Shown piece after piece: positions 21,140 to 32,106 of a DNA stretch of 64,000 bases. The position numbers were made by a program, and so were the translations under genes. Origin of the DNA: Gnetum montanum. Its lineage: Eukaryota > Streptophyta > Gnetopsida > Gnetales > Gnetaceae. Within the stretch, counting starts at the first letter, position 1. Each line of letters begins with the position of its first letter. The notes beneath the pieces are model-generated. The model was not told the DNA's origin. It searched no databases and saw nothing but the letters and a program-made list of their open reading frames with translations. The stretch is from contig MNCI01023945.1 in NCBI GenBank assembly GCA_015680685.1, forward strand, positions 527,004 through 591,003, written 5' to 3'.

Positions 21140-22864
21140 ATCGTGGCAAGTAACCAAGGTAAGGAAAAAGTTAGATCCAAAACAAAGAGGATCTCAAGAT
21201 CAAGGTCTCCCAATCACCAAGCAAGAAAATAATCAAGGATCTAGAGAAGAAGAGCAAGCTAGCATAACGCTCCTAGCTATCCATCTTCATCATCATCTAG
21301 CTTTAACAAGGAAGAGCATGATCAAGACCTTAGGGGAAATGACTAGAGATAAGGTGGAGATGAAAGATGATCCCATCATAGAGATGGAAGAAGGAAATAT
21401 AGATAGGAACAGGAAGAAGAGGAGCATCAAGAAAGAAGGCATAATAGGGCACATCATAGGAGACATGGTCATGACAGAGATCACAATGAACAAGATAACT
21501 ATGATGAATCATTACTCTATACAAGGCGCATGATTACCATTTGTGAGGTAGTCACATCCTCATTAAGCATAAAAGGCATAGCTAGATCAAATGGCTTAAC
21601 ATAAACTATATTTATAAATTTGAGAGAGGTTATAATGCTAATCCACAACACCAGTTGCAAGCCTTCCATGATGTCTATGCCTTGCAAAACATTGAAAATG
21701 ATTGGTAGAAACTTAAGTTATTCTTCAAGACACTCATAAAGGAAGCAAAAAGTTGGTATTAGTCCATACAACTAGAATCTATTCATAAATGGAGCACAAT
21801 GCTATAGCTATTTAATGACAAGTATTAGACATACTCGAAGGTGTCCAACTTGAGGAAGTAGATTCAATGGTAGAAGCAAGATAACCATAACTTCCTTAAT
21901 GCAACCTTGGGTAGGTGCTATTCATTATTACTACACTAATGTCCAAGCCATGGTTTCTCTTAGAGGGAGTATCTTTGTGATATCATAAAGGAGCTTAGAA
22001 AAAAAACTAGAGAGACTCTTGGGATCTATGTCCAAGGAAGACTATCATAAATGAGGGTTCATTGAATCTAAAGGCTCATTGACTAGGTAGCAAGGAAAGA
22101 AAAGAGAGTGTATCAAGAAGTATAATAGAGATTGCTACATTCTCAAAAAGGAGTTATGTCTTTATGACCCAAAGGAGGAAGCACCATTTGAAAAGATTAT
22201 GTAAAGGAAGATCTTACTGATTTAAGAATCTGTCACTAAGATATTGGTCAAGGTAGATAAGATGTGAAACTCTCTAGATGAGAAGTTTCAAACAACACTT
22301 AAGATCATGAAGGATAAAACATAGCAGAGGATCAAGGATAAGGATACGAAAATAAATAAAAATGCAATGAAGAACTGTCATCATTAAAAAGGTAAGGATG
22401 TAGTGGTATAAGAGGTTATAGATTCTAATTCAGACAATGGAGGATGTGATATATGCCAATATGAACATCCTAAGGGATGTTGCCCAATCACGTCATACTT
22501 ACAAAAATATTAGTTTTATGCTTTAAATCCAAAGCTTGTTAGATGATAATCACCCAAGAGGTTGCCTTACCCTCAAGGTAACTAATGGTAATAGTTCCAC
22601 CAATAGCAATACTATTCAAGTGGAATGTCACCTCAACCTCAAGATTACTATCATTAGTGGGAAAACCCATAGTCATGACGGATGTTGTCAACCAACCAGA
22701 TTCATATGACTACTATGTCCAACAACTTGTGTCAGCAAGTGGCTCCATAGTCCATAATTCTTCCCATCATTGCTATACTCATGAATTTCATCAACCCACC
22801 ACTCCACATACTAAATCTTCTTTTATATAACTCCTCACTACCCTCAATAATACCTTGCACCTTA
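21140..22864 (+). pseudogene. Gag of the plus-strand Tat/Athila-like element
   Basis: The region begins abruptly after the gypsy LTR with an Arg/Ser/Lys-rich stretch (SKTKRISRSRSPNHQ) and a long run of charged residues. It then has the gag core at ~21620-21900, whose words match the minus-strand element's gag: QLQAFHDVYALQ versus HLQAFHDAYVFH; WSTML, LFNDKY and VSNLRK versus WSTML, LFNERY and ASNLRR. A cysteine motif CDICQYEHPKGCC (~22445-22485) may be a non-standard zinc knuckle (C-x2-C-x3-H-x3-C). Stops replace many Gln codons (CAA to TAA). The N-terminal third is missing. Confidence 0.7.
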
Positions 22865-22869
22865 TACCT

Positions 22870-23746
22870 TGATGAGCGACGAGGTACCCCTACACTGAAC
22901 CATACGAATCACAAGTGTTCATACATGATCCAATCAAATTCCGTGGATAGGACTAGTTGTGGCATCTAGATCATTATGCTTTGATCATAGTTCATTGTCT
23001 TCCCACTTGGACTAGTGGTAGCTTGTCACGTATGGTTTAGTCCAAAGTGAGGCGTATGATATTTCCTAATTCTATGCTACTCCTAGTGATGAAAAGAGAT
23101 AAATTGATTAAATAATGAATAATGGAAAATAAGTCTAAGTTGGCCTATGGTGATGGTATCCGCTCTTAATCATCCATGCACGTTTTGGACTTCATGGGGC
23201 TACTTTTGGGATTACCAAGTGTACGTCACTAGTTATGCCAAATGATACACCTCTAGGCGACCAAGTATTTACACTTAAATGCTTGTGATTAAGGTGTACA
23301 CATTCCTCTTAATAACAAGAAGCGGAAATAACAATAAATGGAAATATTTAACTAAGGAAAGCATTAAATAATTAAAACAACAATATTAATCTAAGTGGAT
23401 GTTGCAATGATGGAAGTAATCTTGCTCTTTATTGCCAGTCATATGACATGTCCAAGTACATCACACTCGAACAAAGGTGTCACATGATTACAAACATCAC
23501 ACTATAGGCATGCACTATGAATAATAGAAAAAAAAGAACTAAAAACTAACTATTTCTAATATGTGTTAAAAACTCTAAGCCAAAACTGTCTCATATGAAA
23601 GCCCAAGTGTAGTATTTATAGCTAAGGTCCAGATGAGATGACGTCAGGCATTTGATGTCACTTATTAGCCCCGATGTCAGGTACATGACATCGAGACTCC
23701 AACGTCGCATATCCGACATCAAGGCCCATCAAATCATGTCTCATCA
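22870..23746 (-). repeat. 3' LTR of the non-autonomous element
   Basis: In the sense direction it starts TGATGAGACATG, has an array of GATGTC, GACGTT, GACATC and GACGTC, then a TATA box (CTATAAATAC, plus positions 23612-23621 region). The array is less decayed here than in the 5' LTR. The inner edge is preceded, in sense, by GTTGTGAGGGTA, a weak polypurine tract. Confidence 0.9.
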
Positions 23747-23950
23747 TACCCTCACAACTAAATGAAAACTCATCCTCGAGTTAAACAAAGATGAGGAATA
23801 AGTCTTTTACAAAATATTAGGTAGGTATGGGATTATTAACTAACTCTAACAATGGACAAAATAACTAACTCTTCACATGCTACAGTGATGTAGTACAAAA
23901 ATGGAACACATTATTACAAAACAAGATAAGACAAAACAAGACTGAAAGGC

Positions 23951-26669
23951 TCATGTAGTACCCAGAGGTGGTGGCTCTTCCATTGGTCATTTCCCTTTGT
24001 CATCAGGTCGTTGGAATTTGCAATAATTGAGCAAGGCCTGCACTTTTTCCTCCTTCATCCTTGGGTCATGCACCATCCAGGCTACTGTCCCAATGTGTGC
24101 TTGTGCTAGTACATCCCAAGGACATGGTAGTTGTAGAAACATTTGATTTGCCTTGATGTACCAAGACGCAAACTACCGTCATTCTTTATTAAAGGCCCTA
24201 GCTTTATCCTTTAGCTCATGATAGTTTGTCAATCTTCGAGCTAGGTTTGAGGATATATCTTTCTATCCTTGGTAGCTAGCTTTGACCACCTCTAATTTTG
24301 AGTTTTCCAGTTATAACTTTTGCAATGCATCTTTTTGATCCATAAACTCTTTTCCATAAAGTGCATAGGTGGTCACCACTTGCTTCTCCAACTCGCTTCT
24401 GGGATGACCTACTATTAACATAATAAGGTTGGCATATCTAAGGTTAGCCAATGCCATGTATTCTTTCAAATCTTCTATCTGCAAGTCCTTATTTTTAACT
24501 TTCACTTGGTGGACCATGGCATAACTATCCAAAATAACCTACCATTCAAAATTTTGTGCTGCCAAGGAGTTGATGTGGGCCTTGGCCATCTCGATTTCCT
24601 TCTCATTAATTTCCTTATACATGCCAACTTGGTCCCAAAAGTGTTCTTTTAACTTTTTATGTTTCTTAACCTCGTTCTGCCATGCATCAATCTCAATTGC
24701 TAGCTTTTGTCGAATAGCGTGTAACTCCTCCATAAAGAGGGTTCTATTTTCTTGGGCCAATCAACTCATATCCTAGTTAACCCTCACCAGTTGTTCCTTC
24801 AACTAGTGGACACTCTCTTCTAAGATGTTCTTTTTCTTTTCCACTATGGTCAACCAGCCATTCTCTTTAGCAAGTTTCTTATTTTCTTCTTGAATAGTGG
24901 TCAATGCCTTCTTATGTGCATGAGTTCGCGCATCTTTAGTGCAGGAATTCTAGACCACCATCTTCTTTTCTTGCTTTGCAACTACTCTCTCCTTTTCCAG
25001 CTTAGTAAGCTCCTTCATCCAAAACTACTCTAGTTGGTATGGTGTGATCAAATGGGCAAGATCCCGTTGTTCAGCATATAGGGTAGCTAGCTCTTCTTGC
25101 AATCTTTGCACCTCAGCTTCTGCATGCTCTACCCTAATCTTAATTATGATCAACTTTCCTTTTGTAGTGATGAGGTCCAATTGTGCTGCAATGACATCAT
25201 TGGGGATGTCAAACAAAGTGGTCATCACTTAACCTATCTGCAGTAAACAATCAAGTACATCCTCATGCATTGCAAGAGTCATTGAGGTCCTAGCTAGCAT
25301 TTGTGCATCTCTTGTTCCTACCAAATCGGTCAAAGGCACAACAAGAACATTGAATTATTCCTTGATGTGATCAATGATCACCTCTGTTGTGCCTACTACA
25401 TCCTCATGTTGTAGCACCATGACTATGGCACCTTCTCTAGTCTCCAAAGTGACCTAAAATGATGCAATATTCCCAGAGATCTAGTGTAACCATTGGGATC
25501 CCTCTCCTCCTAACTAAATCAAGATCTCCCCCCTTGCTGGATTAGCTGATATGATGGTTCGTACAGTGTCATCCATAACCTAGAAGAGATTAGCCTCATC
25601 CCTTCTCCCCCAGTTGACAATCTCAATGATTCTTTGCAAGTGGATCATGTGTCTATAATCTTGTAGCGGTGGCAGTGGAGCTTGTGCTTGCAGGCGCTAC
25701 TCTGGCTCTTGTTGCATTTTCGTTATTGGTTCTACCTCCTTTTCAGCTTCTTGCTCCTCACCATAATCTTTTCTTAGTGCTACAATTTTGAGGATCTTTG
25801 CAAAGAAAGCATGCTAAGCCTTTCGAAGAATATCATTGGTATATTCTAAGATTCCCATGCACTTACACAACTTTCTAATCAAACAAGGAAACAAAAGTGT
25901 CGATCTTGCTGATTTATTTCTTTAAACCACCACTGGATTTTTGTGAAATAGTATTAAGGAAGGTTAAATGAAAATTTTTCCATTCGAATGGCACTTCCTC
26001 TAGTTGCATAAGTGGAAATGCAATTGAGCCCTTTGGTGGGGAACAAGTGGTATGACCCGATCTTGAAGTAAGTTCTTTCTTCCAAGGTCATCTCATGATA
26101 TGATTTATCTTCTTTGCCATATGTCTGTTTCAACCACAATCTCTTCGTTTTGGGGTCAGATCTAGTAGATAGGTGAGTCACTTTGGTCCCTTCATTAGGT
26201 AGGTTGAGAGTTGCAGCTATATCTTTGACTGCGTAAGAGAAATTCACCCCATAGATATTCATAGTGGTACCTTATTGTGCTAGAATTGATAGACCCCCAT
26301 GTACCATTCACCACTGTTAGATAGGATCGGCCACAATGGAGACACTTTGAGTTAAATCTGCACCACTTTAGAAGTGAATTTCACAATTAGGCCAAAGTTC
26401 ATTTCCACAATGACCAAGGCCAATGTGGACTTTTTTAGGATGGTAGCAAGGTAATTAGGAGGCAATGTGAGACATTGTCCATATTCGGGAGCCGGTACTT
26501 CGACTGCCTCACCTTGGGCCAATTGCCTAGTAGCAGGGGCCTCTTGATGAATACTAAATGATTGGACCTCCTATTCAACATGTTCTACTTGTTCTCCTTA
26601 CTGCTGCAGCCACCATGTAGACGCTTAGCATCTCTTTGGTTCACCTTGAACACCTCTTCTTGGGTCCAT
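23951..26669 (-). pseudogene. ORF2 of the non-autonomous element
   Basis: The start ATG (26669) lies in GATTGCAAATGGACCCAAG, almost the same context as ORF2 of the plus-strand element at 38519. The end reads EEPPPLGTT and a stop at 23951-23953. It spans about 906 codons with internal stops and shifts. The N-terminal part has VSPLWPILSNSGEWY (~26350), a globular region at 26262-25954 (SYHLFPTKGLNCISTYATR), and CLIRKL. The C-terminal half (25230-24310) is a long charged coiled coil with heptad-like Leu and Ile. The globular part faintly resembles proteins annotated as 'putative plant transposon protein', but that is a weak call. Its function is unknown; it occupies the position of the env-like ORF in Athila elements. 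Confidence 0.7.
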
Positions 26670-27036
26670 TTGCAATCAAACAAAAACCAAGTGTTACTAA
26701 GGTTATGTTTATTATCATTAATCCATTCATACCTTACCCAGAACCTTAGTCATTAAGTTCCTTATGCATATGATTGCAAGGTTAGGAAAATTTGCAAGAA
26801 AAATCACCCAAAAAGCATCTATCTCTTCTACAACCTATCGTAACTAGGTTTTTTTTAATTATATGTGGCTTAAAATAAAGGTTTTAGGCATGAGGGTTAG
26901 AAGAATTGGACGTCTGGCACTATCGTTAATGATTTCTCATTATAAGTCCTAAGGTTTTTAACATTCTTACCCTTAGAATACCTTTTGGGTAATAGCAAAT
27001 TTTAACAAATCAGCACAAATTTTACATGCAAGCACA

Positions 27037-27062
27037 CCCCCCCCGCCCCCCCCCCCCCCCCC
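27037..27062. repeat. Poly-C tract
   Basis: A run of 26 bases, all C except one G at 27045, in the leader of ORF2. It is a length-unstable homopolymer, possibly misassembled. Confidence 0.9.
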
Positions 27063-27239
27063 TACGACTAAGTGGAACACTCCAAGTTCAGATAGAGTCA
27101 AACAATATGGAAATCGGAGCATTAGAGAGCTAGATATCACAAGTAGAAGATGGAGGCACAAGGCTCTAAGTTGCGAGAAAAAATTGCAACAACTCCCCTA
27201 ATAGCAAATTAGATGAATGAAGTTTATGTCACATGAGGC

Positions 27240-27345
27240 TAACTATATATACTTTTTTTGAGACCTGACGTCACATACATGACATCGAGGACGCAACATC
27301 GAGTCGGACCAGACGTCGAGTACATGATATCAAGGCCCAAAAATT
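27240..27345 (-). promoter_or_regulatory. LTR-like internal promoter ahead of ORF2
   Basis: On the minus strand a block with CTTGATATCATGTACTCGAC, GACGTC, CGATGT, CGATGTCATGTATG and TGACGTCAGG is followed by a TATA-like AGTATATATAG. The LTR U3 of the same element has the same plan: CTTGATGTCGG, CGATGTCATGTACCTGACAT, TGACGTCAT, then CTATAAATAC. It lies ~570 bp upstream of the ORF2 start. It may be an ancestral internal promoter or a fragment of an inserted LTR; the flanks do not resemble the rest of the LTR. Confidence 0.6.
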
Positions 27346-28639
27346 TCAATTTTTGGGGCACCAAAGGACATGCAAACTAAAGCTCTGGGTTGGATTAGAA
27401 GGTGGAAAGTTAAATTTTGCAGTTTGGGTAAGTGTAAAAATCAATTGAAGGCACCAAAAGTAGGATAAGGTGAAGTCGTCAATGGTAAAAGAACAAGAAT
27501 AAGCAAGAAAAAGGCATTGAAAGCTTGATTATGGGACAAAGTATGTTCATGATAAGGGAAACAATAAAATGTAATAATTGAAGTGCATGGAAGGTGAAAA
27601 ATTATGTGGTCATGTTAAACAAGTACAAATCACAAAAGTTACACAATTGGGTCCTCCTCAAAGCAGGCTCTAGCCTATGATGCCCTTGTGTAACCATGCC
27701 TAAAATGTCTGTAGACACTAGAGGAGTTGAATGCAATGCATACCTGTGAAACAAAACACACATGTTAAAACCACCGAATTGAGATAATTACTTTATGTTA
27801 CACAAAACCACAAGTTATGAACATTTGGACAACGAGATGGAATGGACTGAAGAAGGGATTGCAAAAATCAGGACATAAGGTGTCATACCATGGTCATAAT
27901 GAAACCTTGTGTGTTACTAATGGTTAGATAACCATGTGTCCTTCCTTCCAAGATTCAAACCAATTCCATACCACATTCAATGACACCATATTGTCTCATC
28001 TAATCAGCAAACAACCATAAGACTCTCATAGTTGCAAGGAGTAACATCACTTGGCATTTTGTCTAAGGGAGGAGCGTTGTTATGGCATACTTATTATTAT
28101 TATTATTTGATGTTTCTAAGAAGTTGCTAACCTTTAGGCATAGGTGCATGTCTTTCTAGTGGGACCCACATAAGTTTATTCAGTGCCGGTTAAAGTTGCT
28201 CTTACTTCCATTTTTTGTTAGACCTACAAGGATATGGTTACAACCTCATCAACATGATAGAACATATAGAAGTAGCCAAAGAGAATCCACAAATCCCCTT
28301 GATGTCACACCCTTTACATTTTGTCTTGGTTCTGCACTCTTCCATCTAGACATAACGATTATGAAGTTATTTAGAATTTGGAAGATGGAAGAGATTACCA
28401 TTATGACTAGAGCAAGAAACTCTTATTAATGGAATGGGTAAATGGATGTCATGGCCACAATGTTCAAATAATTAGTCCCTTATGATTCAAAAACATAGAG
28501 AAAAAACCTTATCTCAATTATCAATAGCAAGATTACATATAAGAAAAATTAAAACAACAACCAAAAAAAGTAGAAAGAATAAGAAAATGATAAAAAAGTG
28601 TAAAACAAAAAGATAAAAAGCACTTAAAAATCTTGAAGA

Positions 28640-31098
28640 TTAGAATGGGGGGTAACCCCCATGACTAAAAATTTGGTCATGGCTAGGATTAATAAGTGGA
28701 TGAAAAGGATCCATGCATGTATGAAACATTGGGACCCATTCATGCCCTAGCCACTAGGTGTCTATTAGTGGTGTGGTGGTTGGGTAGAAAAATTGTTGGT
28801 CACACACTTGATTGTTATATGTAGGGTGGGACAGGATATGAGGTGTGTTAAAATTATGGATGACTAGCCCACTATTACATCCTTGAGCATGATATGATAT
28901 GCATGGATTCGTTTGTCTCCCCACATTTTTGGATTCATTAGTTGGATGTGGGATTGGAGTACAGAGAGATGGTGGCCCTTGTGTATGGTCAAAGGATGTT
29001 GGTTTAGATGAGAAAGATGGTGCACTAGGTTGGCCTCGTGCTAGCTAAAATGATGTAGTGGATGTATGCATGGGTTGCTTTAGCTTATAGCCCTTCCTCA
29101 AGAAAGGATACTTTCAACATTGTGGTTGGAACCCACTAGTGTCAGCGTGTCTTTGCATATTTGCAGCATAAGTGGCGCTCGTTTGTTGATATTGGGGTGC
29201 TAACCCTTCATGTGTCCTTGGTGGTGGCATATAAGGAGGTGGATTATGAAAATATCAAGGATGAGTTGGATGGTAAGAAGCACAAGATGATGATCCTTTA
29301 GGGGATGTCATGTATTGATGGTACTTGGGAGAGTAGTGGTGGTGATTTGAAGTAGAGGATGCTGAACTAGTTGGGGAAACAGGGTGTTGAACATAATATT
29401 TGTGAGGTTTCAGTGGGTATGGTTGATTTGGTGGTGGCCTCCTGCATGAATATGGTTTTTGCTACTATAGTTGAGGATATTTAGGCTAGTAATAAGTCCC
29501 ACTAGGATGGTACAATCGGTTGTGGAATTGTCTAAAATTATCTTGTGGAAGAGGAAGTCTCCCAAGCATGTGCTTTTGCACAAACTTTGGATTTAAGGCA
29601 CTTTCCCAATACTCTTATAGATGCAACAATATGGGGCATTGGCCCTTTGGATGGTCATATATGCATAGGTTGCATCCATCATCTTCATTTGTGGTGAAGC
29701 CTTTAGCCTTACTTTTGTCAGCCATTTTTCTCGCTTGCCGAAAAGTGTTCTTAGCTGTTTCTCAGTTCTATATCCTCTGTTGGTTGTGATCACTTGGCTT
29801 ATGTTGCATGATCTTCTCTACGACTATCTCAATAAGATTTATGATGTTTTCATTTATCCATTTAGACATCCTATTGAATTTTGCTTCTAGATCATCAATA
29901 GACTCCTCTGTCGGCAAAGTTTGTTGCGAAATCACCTTATCGAAAGTAGTTTCATTTTCCTTACCATAAATTTGGACCTCCTTCGATTGAAGATTTGGGT
30001 CCCATTGATGTTTCTTGACATTCTCCCATTTGCACATCTCTCCTTCTTCTTTTCCCATACACTCTATTATCTCTTTGACTTGATGGGCTCATATAGTTTC
30101 CCTAGGGCATACATCCCAAGGGTTGTCCTTGTTTCACTACGAAGCCCATCTACAATGTGGTAAAGTTGCTCTTCCTTGGAGAAACCATGGCCCGAGCATC
30201 AACTCAATAAGGTATAATATCTATCTAAGGCCATGTCCAAGGGTTCATGTCATTCTTGTTTCCACTCTTGGATTTGTCTCCTTAGGTTGGACGCTCTTTT
30301 ATAGGTTTGATATCTTTCATTGAAAAGGTCCAACATTGTAGACCATCGACGGATTGAATTTGGTTTCAATGATCAATACCACACTTTGTCTCTATCAATT
30401 AGTATCCTAGGAAAGAGCTTAAGCTTTTGCCACTTACTTTCCATGTTGTGAAATACATAGGCATCATGGAAGGCTTGTAAATGATGTTGCAAATCTAAAT
30501 CATAGCCTCCTACAAACTTAGGAAGATTATTCATGTCTAGTTAAGGTAAACAACTTTGTTTGGAATGTCTGCAAGATATCTTAACGACCTATGTGATATG
30601 CATTAGGCTCCTAGTGGCCAACAAAGGTTCATCATCATCAAATAGATTGTGAGGGAAGTTCCTATGTTCATGGTGTCCTCTTTGACTCTTCCCGTAACTT
30701 CGATTCCAATTTTTAGTCTGACCCTTTAATGGAGCTCTACCTCTATACCTACTTTCATCTTCATTAGAGCTAGATGTTGAAGGGAAAGAAGAAGATGAGG
30801 AACTGGAAGAGTTGTCATGGCTTCTATAGTATTCCTTAGGGTCCCTTAAATTATCATTTCTAGTTTTTGAGGAGGTCTTAGGCCTCGAGGCCCCTTCTAG
30901 TCTAGGACCTACATCATCTTCTCCAAGATTGTCTGCCTTAGGTGAATGTAGTCTTTGAGTGTCGTCAGGATGGTCATGATCATAAGAAATCCATACATAA
31001 GGTTGATCACTCCAATCTTCTTCATCATATATCTCATTAGTTCTCCAATGAATGTGTTCGCTATACCATGCATTGTCACTTCCTTGTGACAGAGACAT
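28640..31098 (-). pseudogene. Gag of the non-autonomous element
   Basis: It starts with ATG at 31096-31098 (MSLSQGSDN...), ~125 bases after the 5' LTR. The first 169 codons are open and rich in Asp, Ser and Arg, with a run of serines (~30790). The gag core follows past a stop: KFVGGYDLDLQHHLQAFHDA, MESKWQKLKLFP, WSTMLDLFNERYQTY. A segment at 30058-29768 (MGKEEGEMCKWENVKKHQWD) is charged. CNLCIQPSKGQC (~29655-29690) may be a zinc-binding remnant. The C-terminal part (29500-28650) is rich in Pro, Tyr, His and Gln. It ends near GGYPPF and a stop. About 820 codons with several stops, so inactive. Confidence 0.7.
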
Positions 31099-31202
31099 TG
31101 TTCTTGGTTTATGGTGTGTGAGAGATAAGAGTTTCTGAAAGATATATCGTTAATTCCTTTACAATGATCGTATATAATATAACTAATCTAGATAACTAGC
31201 AC

Positions 31203-31222
31203 CATCCCTAGCAATGACTCTA
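31203..31222 (-). promoter_or_regulatory. Decayed primer binding site, tRNA-Asp type
   Basis: Right after the 5' LTR the sense strand reads TTAGAGTCATTGCTAGGGAT. It matches TTGGCGCCGTTGCCGGGGAT at 14 of 20 positions, and five of the six differences are transitions. The bases after it also align with those after the primer site at 4615. Confidence 0.5.
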
Positions 31223-31223
31223 A

Positions 31224-32101
31224 TGATGAGTGGTGAGCTACCCCTATGCTCAATCATACGAATTACAAGTGTTCACACACGATCCAGTCAAATTCTATGG
31301 ATGGGACTAGTTGTGGCATCTAGATCATTATGCTTTGATCGCAGTTCACTGTCTTCCCACTTGGACTAGTGGTAGCTTGTCACGTATGGTTTAGTCCAAA
31401 GTCAGGTGTATGATATTTCCTAATTCTATGCTACTCCTAGTGACGAAAAGAGATAAATTGATTAACTAATGAATAATGGAAAGTAAATCTAAGTTAGCCT
31501 ATGGAAATGGTATCCACTCTTAATCATCCATGCATGTATTGGACTTCATGGGGCTACTTCTGGGATTACCAAGTGTACATCACTAGTTATGTCAAACGAT
31601 ACACCTCTAGGCAACCAAGTATTTACACTTAAATGCTTGTGATTAAGGCGTACACATTTCACTTAATAACAAGAAGAGCAAATAACAATAAATGAAAATA
31701 TTTAACTAAGGAAAGCACTAAATAATTAAAATAATAGTATTAATCTAAGTGGATGTTGCAATGATGAAAGTAATCTCAATCTTTATTTCTAGTCATATAA
31801 CATGTCCAAGTACATCACACTCAAACAAAGGTGCTACACAATTACAAACATCACACTGCAGGCATGCACTAGGAATAACAGAAAGAAAAGAACTAAAAAC
31901 TAACTATTTCTAAGATGTGCTAAAAGCTCTAAGCCAAAAACTGTCTCATCCAGAAGCCCAAGTGCAGTATTTATAGGTGAGCTCTAGATGAGGCGACATC
32001 AAGTATCTGATGTTGCTTATTAGCCCCAATGTCAGGTACACAACATTGAGACTCTAACATTGCGTATTTGACATTGGGGCCTATCAAATCACGTCTCATC
32101 A
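31224..32101 (-). repeat. 5' LTR of the non-autonomous element
   Basis: It aligns with 22870-23746 from end to end with only small length changes. The TATA box is at plus positions 31969-31978 (sense CTATAAATACTGC). In the motif array several GACATC/GATGTC sites have become AACATT or AATGTC, again transitions. Confidence 0.9.
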
Positions 32102-32106
32102 TACCT

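Larger units (their letters stand above)
22870..32101 (-). mobile_element. Complete non-autonomous LTR retrotransposon (LARD-like), TSD TACCT
   Basis: Two LTRs (22870-23746, 877 bp; 31224-32101, 878 bp) begin TGATGAG and end CTCATCA. The whole unit is flanked by TACCT at 22865-22869 and 32102-32106, a perfect 5-bp target duplication. Transcription is on the minus strand: 5' LTR at right, primer site, gag (31098 to ~28650), a ~1.3 kb spacer, an LTR-like promoter block (27345-27240), ORF2 (26669-23951), purine-rich tract, 3' LTR. No reverse transcriptase, RNase H or integrase motif is visible in 9.2 kb, so it would need enzymes from a relative such as the element it landed in. Confidence 0.9.

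Noticed and set aside
27037-27062. Poly-C tract as a functional element
   Set aside because: A homopolymer in a dead transposon leader. Length is unreliable, and no supporting structure was seen.
30589-31098. Ser/Asp-rich 169-codon open frame as a host gene
   Set aside because: It begins just after the 5' LTR and primer site of a complete LTR element and runs into gag sequence, so it is the gag N-terminus.
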